Of a DNA stretch of 64,000 nucleotides, positions 1 through 10,300 are shown piece by piece. The DNA is from Pseudomonas gozinkensis (GTDB taxonomy: Bacteria; Pseudomonadota; Gammaproteobacteria; Pseudomonadales; Pseudomonadaceae). The position numbers were made by a program, and so were the translations under genes. The stretch covers positions 1,700,501-1,764,500 of the forward strand of contig NZ_CP062253.1 of NCBI RefSeq assembly GCF_014863585.1, given 5' to 3'. The notes under the pieces were generated by a model, which saw only the letters and a program-made list of their open reading frames with translations, ran no database searches and had not been told where the DNA came from. The stretch's first letter is position 1. Each line of letters begins with the position of its first letter.

Positions 1-128
1 CAGCGCGGCGAATCCTGCAACGAAGCGCCGGCGGTTTCCGGCATGAATTCGGCCTCGGCGCTTTTGCCGAAACTGTCGAAGTAGCCACGGGATTTAGCAT
101 TTGAATCAGAGCCGGAGGAAGCAGACAT
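1..128 (-). CDS. HlyD-family membrane-fusion protein of type I secretion (LapC/MapC-like), N-terminal part
   Basis: Only the first 42 codons are in the window; the gene runs off the left edge. The start is ATG at 128, with an AGGAG ribosome site that overlaps the TAG stop of the ABC transporter gene ten bases upstream, so the two are translated as one operon. The visible part is a polar, Ser/Asp/Ala-rich cytoplasmic N-terminus (MSASSGSDSNAKSRGYFDSF...), as seen before the single membrane helix of LapC-type adaptors. The role is inferred from position: TolC-like gene, ABC ATPase gene, this gene, and a divergent RTX adhesin. It would bridge the inner-membrane ATPase and the outer-membrane channel. 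Confidence 0.8.
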   Translation of the reverse strand, partial: MSASSGSDSNAKSRGYFDSFGKSAEAEFMPETAGASLQDSPR

Positions 129-138
129 GGGGCAACTC

Positions 139-2298
139 CTAGACCGCCGCCGAGCCGACCCGGCCCTTGCGCAGTGCATCGATGACCGCTTCTTTCGGAC
201 CGTCGGCGACGATCCGGCCGTTGTCCAGCACCAGCAACCGGTCCACCAGACTCAGCATCGAGGTGCGGTGGGTGACCAGCAGCAAGGTTTTGCCCTGCAC
301 CCAGCCGTGCAGTTTCTGGCGCAGGACGTCTTCGCTGCTGTTGTCCATGGCGCTGGTGGGTTCGTCGAGCAGCATGATCGGCGGGTCGAGCAACAGCGCC
401 CGCGCCAGCAACACCGCCTGACGCTGGCCACCGGAGAGCAGTTGCCCGCGCTCGCCCACCGGCCGGTCGAAGCCTTGCGGATGCTGGCGGGCAAGCTCGG
501 TGACGCCGGTCAGTTCGGCCACTTCGAGCATGCGCGAATCGCTGATATAGCGGGCGCCGAGGGTCAGGTTGTCACGCAGGCTGCCGGCCAGCAGCGGCAG
601 ATCGTGGGCCACGTAACCGATCTGCTGGCGCAGGTCGGCGACATCCAGTTGCCGCAGGTCGAGGCCGTCGAGCAGCAACTGGCCTTCTTCCGGTTCGTAG
701 AACCCCATCACCAACCGCGCCAGGGTGCTTTTGCCGGAGCCGCTGCGGCCGATGATGCCGATGCGTTCGCCGGGTTTGACGCTGAAGCTGACGTTGCTCA
801 GGGCCGGCGCGTTCTGGCCGTTGTAGTGGAAAGTCACGGCGTTGGCGTCCAGCGCGCCTTGCAGTTGCGTGCGCTCCAGCGGCCGCTGTTTGCCGTCGCG
901 CTCCTGAGGGAGGGACATCAGCGCGTCGGTGCTTTTCATGGTCAGTTGCGCTTGCTGGTAACGGGTGATCAGCCCCGCGATCTGGCCCAGCGGCGCGAGC
1001 ACGCGGCTGCCGAGCATGTAACTGGCGACCAGCGCACCGACGCTGAGGTTGCCGGCGATGATGCTGTAGACCCCGGCCACAATCGTCGCCATCCCCGAAA
1101 ACTGCTGGATGAACAGCGTGCCGTTGGTGGCCAGCGCCGAGAGATTACGCGCGTGGCTGTCGAGGCGGGTGAGGGCGCCGTGGGTGCTTTCCCACTTGTG
1201 CTGGCGCTCGCTTTCGGCGCTGCACGCCTTGAGGGTTTCCAGGCCGCCGAGGGTTTCGATCAACAACGCCTGACGCTCGGCGCCGAGGCTCAGGCTTTTC
1301 TGCACGGTGTCGCGCAGGCGGGCCTGAATGATCATCGCGAAGATGATCGTGATCGGAAACGCCAGCAGCGGAATCACCACCAGCCAGCCACCGAGCAGGC
1401 CGATCACCACCAGCATCAACACCACGAAGGGCAGGTCGATCAGGCTGGTCAGGGTCACGGCGGTGAGGAATTCGCGCAGGCCCTGAAAGTCGTGAATGCT
1501 CTGGGCGAATCCGCCGATGGTCGCCGGCCGGGCCTTCATCGCCATGCCGGTGATGCGCTCGAACAAAGTGGCGGAAAGGATCACATCGGTTTTCTTGCCG
1601 GCGGTGTCCAAAAGGTGCGCGCGCACCACCCGCAGCACCAGTTCGAAACCGGTGCCGATCAGCAACCCGATGGCCAGTACCCACAGGGTCGAAGTGGCCT
1701 GGTTCGGCACCACGCGGTCGTAGGTCTGCATGACGAACAGCGGCACCATCAGGCCCAGCAGGTTGATCAGGAAACTGGCGAGAATCGCGTCGCTGTACAG
1801 CCATTTCGACAATTTCAGGGTGTCGCGAAACCATGCCTGCACCCGTGGCACCAGCGGTGAGCGCAGGTCTTCGAGTTCGTGGCGTGGCCGGGCGAACAAG
1901 GCCTGGCCGCTGTAGTGTTCGGTGAGCTCTTCACGGCTGACCCATTGCTCGCCGCCGTCGGCTTCGCTGGGCAGGATCAGCGCCTTGCCATCCTCGGCAA
2001 AGCGCCGCAGCACCGCCGTGCGCCCGTTGCCGAGCAGCAACAGCACTGGCAGGTTCAGCGGTGAAATGTCTTTGAGTTCCCGGCGCAGCAAACGCGCCTG
2101 CAACCCGGCCCGGGCTGCGGCGCGGGGCAGCAGGTCCAGGCTCAGGCGTTGTTTGTCCAGGGGCAGCCCGGCGCTCAGGCTGGCGCGACTGACCGTCGCG
2201 CCATGGAGTTTGCAGAGGATCAACAGACCGTCCAGCAACGGGTCATCGAAGCTCAGCCGCGGATCGATCCCGGCGTTACCGGGTTGCATGCTGGTCAT
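139..2298 (-). CDS. Type I secretion ABC transporter / ATPase (LapB/MapB-like)
   Basis: A 719-residue inner-membrane ABC exporter that would energise secretion of the RTX adhesin encoded divergently. An N-terminal C39-peptidase-like domain (about 1-140) with no convincing catalytic triad is followed by a six-helix membrane domain (about 160-440) and a nucleotide-binding domain with Walker A GRSGSGKS, signature LSGGQ and Walker B IMLLDEPTSAMD. I chose ATG 2298 (MTSMQPGN...) over an in-frame ATG at 2334 because GGGAG lies 9 bases upstream of it. The stop is 10 bases before the fusion-protein start. Family knowledge: LapB/RtxB-type exporters keep a non-proteolytic C39-like domain that binds the substrate. 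Assignment to LapB rather than its paralogue MapB cannot be settled from this protein alone. Confidence 0.92.
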   Translation of the reverse strand: MTSMQPGNAGIDPRLSFDDPLLDGLLILCKLHGATVSRASLSAGLPLDKQRLSLDLLPRAAARAGLQARLLRRELKDISPLNLPVLLLLGNGRTAVLRRFAEDGKALILPSEADGGEQWVSREELTEHYSGQALFARPRHELEDLRSPLVPRVQAWFRDTLKLSKWLYSDAILASFLINLLGLMVPLFVMQTYDRVVPNQATSTLWVLAIGLLIGTGFELVLRVVRAHLLDTAGKKTDVILSATLFERITGMAMKARPATIGGFAQSIHDFQGLREFLTAVTLTSLIDLPFVVLMLVVIGLLGGWLVVIPLLAFPITIIFAMIIQARLRDTVQKSLSLGAERQALLIETLGGLETLKACSAESERQHKWESTHGALTRLDSHARNLSALATNGTLFIQQFSGMATIVAGVYSIIAGNLSVGALVASYMLGSRVLAPLGQIAGLITRYQQAQLTMKSTDALMSLPQERDGKQRPLERTQLQGALDANAVTFHYNGQNAPALSNVSFSVKPGERIGIIGRSGSGKSTLARLVMGFYEPEEGQLLLDGLDLRQLDVADLRQQIGYVAHDLPLLAGSLRDNLTLGARYISDSRMLEVAELTGVTELARQHPQGFDRPVGERGQLLSGGQRQAVLLARALLLDPPIMLLDEPTSAMDNSSEDVLRQKLHGWVQGKTLLLVTHRTSMLSLVDRLLVLDNGRIVADGPKEAVIDALRKGRVGSAAV

Positions 2299-2371
2299 AT
2301 TGATCGCTCCCGTTGAGCTGGCTCGGCTATCCACATCAACCCAGTGTTACTGCGAGGCAATTAACCGTACT

Positions 2372-2475
2372 GATCGTTCCCACGCTCTGCGTGGGAACGC
2401 AGCCCGTGACGCTCTGCGTCACTGGACGCGGAGCGTCCCTAGAGGCATTCCCACGCGGAGCGTGGGAACGATCAG
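2372..2475. repeat. Intergenic palindromic repeat (GATCGTTCCCACGC family)
   Basis: An approximately 104-bp element bounded by inverted GATCGTTCCCACGC / GCGTGGGAACGATC ends, with an inner hairpin built from GACGCTCTGCGTC / GACGCGGAGCGTC. Close relatives occur at 13149-13273, 16148-16264 and 49159-49269. It lies between the ABC transporter gene and the TolC-like gene, which are on the same strand, so it may act as an mRNA-processing or stability hairpin. It resembles the long REP-derived repeats known in P. fluorescens genomes. Confidence 0.85.
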
Positions 2476-2507
2476 GTTGCGGCCTTCGGCAGCGCCTGCA
2501 CGCGGCG

Positions 2508-3866
2508 TTATTTCAGTTCGGGCAAGCGCGCTTCGTTCTTCACCTCGGTCGCGGCAATCGCATCGGCAGGCAGCACCACTCGCTGCTTGGTCAGCAACTG
2601 ACCCATGTTCGCCAGCACTCGGTACATCGAATATTCCTCGGTGTAGCGGATTTCGGTGTAGCGACGGTTGGCGTTGTACAGCTCGTTTTCACTGTCGAGC
2701 AGGTCAAGCAAGGTGCGCTGGCCGAGGCCGAACTGATCCTGATACGCGGCGCGCACACGCTTGGTGGTTTCAGCGTATTCACGGGCGGTCGGGGTCTGCT
2801 TCTTGGCGTTGACCATGGCGTTCCAGGCCAGGTGAATGTTCTCGTTGAGCTGACGCAGGGCGTTGTTGCGGATGTCCATCGCCTGGTTGATCTGGTGCGC
2901 ATCGGAAGCCAGACGTGCCTTGTCGCTGCCGCCACGGAACAGGTTGTAGTTCATCACCACACCGACTCGCCATTCGTTGTCGTGGCCCTCGTCGCCCTGC
3001 ACGTTGTTGTTGGCGCCGACCGCGGCTTCCGCGTCGAAGCGCGGGTAGAACGGAGATTTGGCGACTTCGTACTGGCTCTCGGCCGATTGCACGTCGGCCT
3101 GGGCGGATTTCAGGTACGGGTTGTTCTCGACCATGCTCTGCTGGGCTTCGGGCAAGGTGGCGGGCAACTCGCCGCGGGTCGAGGCGGGGGTTTCCAGCTC
3201 ATCGGGCATGCGCCCGACCACGCTGTAGAAGTTCGACTCGGCGTCGGCCAGATCGACTTCGGCGGTGTCGAGGTTGTTCTGGGCCAGCGCCTTACGGGCA
3301 ACCGATTGATCGGAGTCGGCGGTGCTGCCCACGCCGCGCTCGGTGCGCAGGCCGATCTGGTCGTTGACCCGCAAGTGTGCCTGCAGGTTGTTCCTGGCCA
3401 GGGTCACCAGTTCACGGCGCTTGAGCACTTCGAGGTAGACCTCGATGGTACGCAGGGCCAGATCCTGGGCGGTGCCTTGCGCGTAATAGGCGCGCGAGTT
3501 GGAAACGCCCTTGGTGCGTTCGACTTCGTTGGCAGTATTGAAACCGTCGAAGAGCATCTGCCGCAGACGCAGTTCCGACTGGGTGTAATTGAGGATTTCG
3601 GTGTGATGGTTACCCAAGGCCCGGGTGTTGGTGTTGTCGCTGTAGCCGCGCCCGTAAGCAGCGTTCAGATCCACCGACGGATAGAAGCCGCCCTTGGCGA
3701 CTTTCACTTGTTCATCAGCCGACAGGCGCGCGTCCACGCGCGAGGCCAGTTCGGGGTGTGTCGCGATGGTGCTCTGGATCGCTTCGGTGAGGTTCATGGC
3801 CTGGGCTTGGGAAGTGCAAGCCATGGCCAGCAAAACCGCGCTGCAGAGGGGGGTTAGTACGCGCAT
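2508..3866 (-). CDS. TolC-family outer-membrane channel for type I secretion (LapE/MapE-like)
   Basis: A 452-residue protein with a Sec signal peptide (MRVLTPLCSAVLLAMACTSQAQA) followed by two TolC/OEP repeats rich in coiled-coil heptads, the usual size and layout of LapE/AggA agglutination proteins. The start at ATG 3866 has GGGAGA 7 bases upstream; a longer open frame to 4115 lacks a ribosome site and would bury the signal peptide. It forms the trimeric outer-membrane duct of the secretion system. In LapA-type systems the adhesin's retention module plugs this channel, leaving the adhesin at the cell surface. It is the first gene of the minus-strand operon and is divergent from the adhesin gene across 531 bp. 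Confidence 0.92.
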   Translation of the reverse strand: MRVLTPLCSAVLLAMACTSQAQAMNLTEAIQSTIATHPELASRVDARLSADEQVKVAKGGFYPSVDLNAAYGRGYSDNTNTRALGNHHTEILNYTQSELRLRQMLFDGFNTANEVERTKGVSNSRAYYAQGTAQDLALRTIEVYLEVLKRRELVTLARNNLQAHLRVNDQIGLRTERGVGSTADSDQSVARKALAQNNLDTAEVDLADAESNFYSVVGRMPDELETPASTRGELPATLPEAQQSMVENNPYLKSAQADVQSAESQYEVAKSPFYPRFDAEAAVGANNNVQGDEGHDNEWRVGVVMNYNLFRGGSDKARLASDAHQINQAMDIRNNALRQLNENIHLAWNAMVNAKKQTPTAREYAETTKRVRAAYQDQFGLGQRTLLDLLDSENELYNANRRYTEIRYTEEYSMYRVLANMGQLLTKQRVVLPADAIAATEVKNEARLPELK

Positions 3867-4397
3867 GGGTGCATCTCCCTGAGTCCTGATGGTGTTTCGC
3901 TGTCGCCAATTTATTGACGATATTTTTAGTAGAAAGCGTTTCATGCCTGTAACAACAGAGCTAAGAACATCCTGAAGCGTAGCTAAGAAAAAATTTTCAT
4001 ATGGGTTATGCCAAAAAAAACTTATGCGGTTCGCCAAATCCAGCACATTGTTCCACTCGAAAGCCTTTGTTTTATGCGCTTTAGGGAGCACAGAAAGGCT
4101 TGAGGAAAGTTCCACTCACTTTGCGACATACGGCGAAGTACTGCTAAAGGGGAGGGACGCGTAGCGGCTGAGGGGTGACAGTTTTTTGTCACTTGGGTGA
4201 TTCACCACCGTTACGTAGCGCTAGTGGGCCTGCTGCATCGAACAGAGATTCCAAGTACCTGATGGCGCTGGAGTTTCTGGATTTGCGCAACCTGCGAAAC
4301 GAACTGTCGAGGTGCGAGCGTCGCCCCGACAACCCGCTTGAGCCATGGGCTGCTTCGCGAACCAGCGCCGACGGTGGTCGGCAGCGGAGGAATGCAC
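3867..4397. promoter_or_regulatory. Divergent regulatory region between the secretion operon and the adhesin gene
   Basis: A 531-bp intergenic stretch between diverging start codons, AT-richer than its surroundings (runs of A/T near 3900-4030). It must hold promoters for both directions. A perfect inverted repeat GTGACA-GTTTTT-TGTCAC sits at 4175-4192, with a second small dyad GGTGATTCACC just downstream. No sigma-54 -24/-12 pair was evident. Known lap-type promoters are controlled by the c-di-GMP-responsive regulator FleQ, but I cannot assign a FleQ site here with confidence. Confidence 0.55.
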
Positions 4398-7300
4398 ATG
4401 GCAACGCTCATCGGGATCGTCACTAAAGTCATTGGTCAGGTTTTCGCTCAGTCAGCAGACGGAAGTCGGCGTGCGCTGGTGGAAGGTGATCGTCTGTTTG
4501 CAGGGGATCAACTGATCACCGGGGCGGAGGGGGCGGTTGCCGTCCATCTGCAAAATGGCCAGGAACTGACCCTCGGTCGGGACAGCAGCCTGACCATGAC
4601 CGGCCAGTTGCTCGCCGATCAGGCCGCCCACGTCAATGCCCCGGAAGCAGTGACCCCGAGCGAATCGCAACTGACCGACGTCGAGCAGATCCAGAAAGCC
4701 ATTGCCGCCGGCGATGACCCGACCCAATCCGCCGAAGCAACGGCAGCCGGCCCCGGAGCCACCGGTGGTGCGCCGGGCGCACTGGGTGGTGGCCACAGTT
4801 TTGTGTTGCTGACCGAAGTGGCGGGCCGGGTCGATCCGGTCATCGGTTTTCCGACGGCCGGGTTCAACGGCATTCCAGAGTTTCCCGAAGAGCGGCATAA
4901 CGCCGTGATCGACAACGGTGACGGCCAGGCCGCGCCGATTGTTCCGCCACCGCCACCGGTCAATAATCCGGTGACTCTCGGCGGCCTGTCCGTCGCTGGC
5001 GGCGAACTGACCCTCAACGAAGCCAATCTGCCCGACGGTTCCGCCGCCAACCCTGGCGCGCTGACCCAGACCGGCAGCTTCACGGTGTCGGCGCCGGATG
5101 GTCTGAGCAGCTTGAGCATTGGCGGCATCAACGTGATTGTCGGCGGTGTGCCGATCGGTTTCCCGCAATCGATCACCACGCAATTGGGCAACACCCTGAC
5201 CATCACCGGTTACAACCCGGCCACCGGCACGGTCAGCTACAGCTACACCCTCAACGGCAATGAAACCCACGCGGCGGGCGACGGCGCCAATAACCTCAGC
5301 GAACAATTCACCGTGATCGCCGGTGACAGCAATGGCGACACGGCGACTGGCACGCTCGACGTCAACATTACCGACGACGTCCCGAAAGCGTTCGATGACA
5401 ACAATGGCACGGCGTCAGAGACCCAACTGACGTTGACTGGCAACGTCCTGACCAATGACGTGCAGGGCGCCGACCGCGTGCCTGTCGGCGAAAACGCCGG
5501 CCCGATCACCCCCGGTACATTCATCGGGACTTACGGCACGTTGGTGCTCAACGCCAACGGCACCTACACCTACACGCTCAACACCAGTGATGCGGACTTC
5601 AAGAGTCTGCATGGCGGTGGCAACGGCACCGAGACCTTCACCTACACCATCACCGATGCCGACGGCGACACCAGCACCGCCAACCTCGTGTTGCAGATCC
5701 ACAACAATGACGACCCGGTGATCATCAACGGGTTGAATGTCGAGGGTGGTGAGCTGACCGTCTACGAGAAAAACCTCGGCGACGGCAGCGCCCCTGATTC
5801 ATCTGCGCTGACCCAAAGCGGCACGTTCACCATCACTGCTCTCGATGGCGTCACCACGCTGACCATCGGCGGCATCGCCGTGGTCACCAACGGTGTGGCC
5901 GCAGGCTTCCCGCAATCGGTAACCACACCACTGGGCAGCACGCTGACCATCACTGGCTTCAACGCGGCAACCGGTGTCGTCAGCTACAGCTACACCCTGG
6001 TGGATAACGAAGCGCATCCGACTGCCAACGGCGCCAACGTTCTGAACGAGCAATTCGCCGTGACCGTGGTCGATGACAATGGCACCACCGCCAATGCCAC
6101 GCTGGACGTGAACATCGTCGACGACCTGCCAAAAGGCGTGGACGACAGCAACGCCGGCACCGCTTCGGAAACCAATCTCACACTGACTGGCAACGTCCTG
6201 ACCAATGACGTGCAGGGCGCCGACCGCGTGCCTGTCGGCGAAAACGCTGGCCCGATCACCGCCGGCACGTTCACCGGGACTTACGGGACATTGGTGCTGA
6301 ATGCCAACGGCACTTACACCTACACGCTCAACACCAGCGACGCCGATTTCAAAGCACTGCACGGCGGCGGCAACGGCACCGAGACCTTCACCTACACCAT
6401 CACCGATGCCGACGGCGACACCAGTACCGCGAATCTCGTGCTGCAGATCCACAACAACGACGACCCGGTGATCATCAACGGGTTGAATGTCGAGGGTGGT
6501 GAGCTGACCGTCTACGAGAAAAACCTCGGCGACGGCAGCGCCCCTGATTCATCTGCGCTGACCCAAAGCGGCACGTTCACCATCACTGCTCTCGATGGCG
6601 TCACCACGCTGACCATCGGCGGCATCGCCGTGGTCACCAACGGTGTGGCGGCAGGCTTCCCGCAATCCATCGTCACCCCATTGGGCAGCACGCTGACCAT
6701 CACTGGCTTCAACGCGGCAACCGGCGTCGTCAGCTACAGCTACACCTTGGTCGACAACGAAACGCACCCAACCGCCAACGGCGCCAACGTGCTCAACGAG
6801 CAGTTCGCCGTGACCGTGGTCGATGACAACGGCACCACCGCCAACGGCACGCTGGACGTGAACATCGTCGACGACCTGCCAAAAGGCGTGGACGACAGCA
6901 ACGCCGGCACCGCTTCGGAAACCAATCTCACACTGACTGGCAACGTCCTGACCAATGACGTGCAGGGCGCCGACCGCGTGCCTGTCGGCGAAAACGCTGG
7001 CCCGATCACCGCCGGCACGTTCACCGGGACTTACGGGACATTGGTGCTGAATGCCAACGGCACTTACACCTACACGCTCAACACCAGCGACGCCGATTTC
7101 AAAGCACTGCACGGCGGCGGCAACGGCACCGAGACCTTCACCTACACCATCACCGATGCCGACGGCGACACCAGTACCGCGAATCTCGTGCTGCAGATCC
7201 ACAACAACGACGACCCGGTGATCATCAACGGCCTCGACGTGAATGGCGGTGAGCTCACTGTCTACGAAAAAAACCTCGGTGACGGCAGCAGCCCCGATGC

Positions 7301-10300
7301 TCCAGCGTTGACCCAAAGCGGCACCTTCACCATCACCGCGCTGGACGGTGTCACCACGCTGACCATCGGTGGCATCGCCGTGGTCACCAACGGTGTGGCC
7401 GCAGGCTTCCCGCAATCGGTGACCACTCCATTGGGCAGCACGCTGACCATCACCGGGTTCAACGCGGCAACCGGCGTCGTCAGCTACAGCTACACCCTGG
7501 TGGATAACGAAGCGCACCCGACTGCCAACGGCGCCAACGTTCTGAACGAGCAATTCGCCGTCACCGTGGTCGATGACAACGGCACCACCGCCAACGCGAC
7601 GCTGGACGTGAACATCGTCGACGACCTGCCAAAAGGCGTGGACGACAGCAATGCCGGCACCGCTTCGGAAACCAATCTCACACTGACTGGCAACATCCTG
7701 ACCAACGACGTGCAAGGCGCTGACCGCGTGCCGACCGGCCCCAACGCCGGTCCGATCACCGCCGGCACCTTCACCGGGACTTACGGCACCCTGGTGCTGA
7801 ACGCCAACGGCACATACACCTACACGTTGAACACCAACGATGCGGACTTCAAGAACCTGCACGGCGGTGGCAACGGCACGGAGACCTTCACCTACACCAT
7901 CACCGATGCCGACGGCGACACCAGCACCGCTAACCTGGTGCTGAACATCCACAACAACGACGATCAGGTGTACCTCAACGGTCTCGACGTCAACGGCGGC
8001 GAACTCACCGTCTACGAGAAAAACCTCAGCGACGGCACCAGCCCCAACACTCCGGCACTCACCCAGAGCGGCACCTTCACCGTCACCGCGCTCGACGGTC
8101 TGCAAACCCTCACCGTGGGCGGCATCGCCGTAATCACCAATGGTGTTGCGGCAGGGTTCCCGCAATCGGCGGTCACGCCGCTGGGCAGCACGCTGACCAT
8201 CACCGGATACGACCCGGCCACGGGCGTGGTCAGCTACAGCTACACCCTGGTGGATAACGAAACCCACCCGAATGCCAACGGCGCCAACAGCATCACCGAG
8301 AACTTCAACGTGGTGGCGACGGACACCGATGGCAGCACCGCCACCGGGCAGATCAACGTCAACATCATCGACGACCTGCCGACCGCCAAACCCGACGCGA
8401 CGTCGGTGCAGGAGGGCGGCACCGTCAGCGGCAACGTGCTGGACAACGACATCGGCGGCGCCGACGGCCCGGCAGCCAGTGGCGCGGTAGTGGGCGTGCG
8501 CGCCGGCTCCGACACCTCGACTTCGGCCATCGGCGGGCTCAACAGCAACATCAACGGCACCTACGGCTACCTGACCCTCGACGCCAACGGCAACGCGGTC
8601 TATCACAGCAACCCGAATGCCGTGAGCGGCCCCGGCGCGGTGGACGTGTTCGTGTACACCGTGCGCGATTCCGACGGCGATGAAAGCACCACCACCATCA
8701 CCATTGACGTCTACAACAGCAAGCTGTGCGCGGTCAGTGACACCGACGTCACCGTGTACGAAAAAGCTCTCGACCTGACCAAGGACGGGCAAGACCTGGC
8801 CGCTGGCACGGTCACCGGCAGCGATCCGGCCAGCACCGGCGAAACCGCGTCGGGCACCCTGGTCGGCTCGGTCACCGGCGCGGTCGGTGCGATCAGCTAT
8901 GCGCTGGTCGGCAGCGCCACCGGCAACTACGGGCAGATCGTGCTCAACCCCAACGGCACGTACACCTACACCCTGACCTCACCGGCCAGCACCACCCCGC
9001 ACGCCGATGACGGCGCCAACACCCTGACCGAAACCTTCACCTACCAGGCCACCGATTCGCTGGGCAACGTCGTCACCAGCACCATCGTGGTCAACATCGT
9101 CGATGACGTGCCGAAGGCGATCAACGACAGCAACGCCAGCACCGCGTCGGAAACCCAGTTGACCCTCAACGGCAACGTGCTGACCAACGACGTGCAAGGC
9201 GCCGACGTAGTGGCGACCGGCCCGAATGCCGGCCCGATCACCCCCGGCACCTTCACCGGTACTTACGGCACCTTGGTGCTGAACGCTAACGGTACGTACA
9301 CCTACACGCTGAACACCAACGATGCGGACTTCAAGAATCTGCACGGCGGCGGCAACGGCACCGAGACTTTCACCTACACCCTGACCGATGCCGACGGCGA
9401 CACCAGCACCGCCAACCTGGTGCTGAACATCCACAACAACGATGATCCGGTGATCCTCAACGGCCTCGACGTGAATGGCGGCGAACTCACCGTCTACGAG
9501 AAAAACCTCAGCGACGGCACCAGCCCCAATATCCCGGCGCTGACCCAGAGCGGCACCTTCACCGTCACGGCCCTCGACGGTCTGCAAACCCTGACCGTGG
9601 GCGGCATCGCCGTGATGACCAACGGCGTGGCCGCCGGCTTCCCGCAATCGACCGTCACCCCGCTGGGCAGCACGCTGACCATCACCGGTTACAACCCGAC
9701 TACCGGCGTGGTCAGTTACAGCTACACCCTGGTGGATAACGAAACCCACCCGAACGCCAACGGCGCCAACAGCATCACCGAGAACTTCAACGTGGTGGCG
9801 ACGGACACCGACGGCAGCACTGCGACCGGGCAGATCAACGTCAACATCATCGACGACCTGCCAACCGCCAAACCCGACACCGGTTCGGTGGCGGAGGGCG
9901 GCACGGTCAACATCAGCGTGCTGGGCAATGACGTCAGCGGCGCGGATGGCGCAGCGATCGTGGTCGGCGTGCGCGCCGGCGGCAATACCGCGACCTCGGC
10001 CATCGGCGGCCTCAACAGCAACATCAACGGCAACTACGGTTACCTGACCCTCGATGCGGCGGGTAACGCGGTCTATCACAGCAACCCGAACTCGGTGAGC
10101 CCGCCGGGCGCTACCGATACCTTCACCTACACCATCCGCGACAGTGACGGCGACGAAAGCACCACCACCATCACCGTCAACGTCGCCGACAGCAAACTCG
10201 TGGCCTCGGTGGATCAGGACGTGACCGTCTACGAGAAAGCCCTCGACCTGACCAAGGACGGCCAAGACCTGGCCCCCGGCACGGTCACCGGCAGCGACCC

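Noticed and set aside
127..1860. Long plus-strand open frame (577 codons) antisense to the ABC transporter gene
   Set aside because: Product is a His/Gln-rich shadow sequence with no domain; the opposite strand has Walker A, signature and Walker B motifs.
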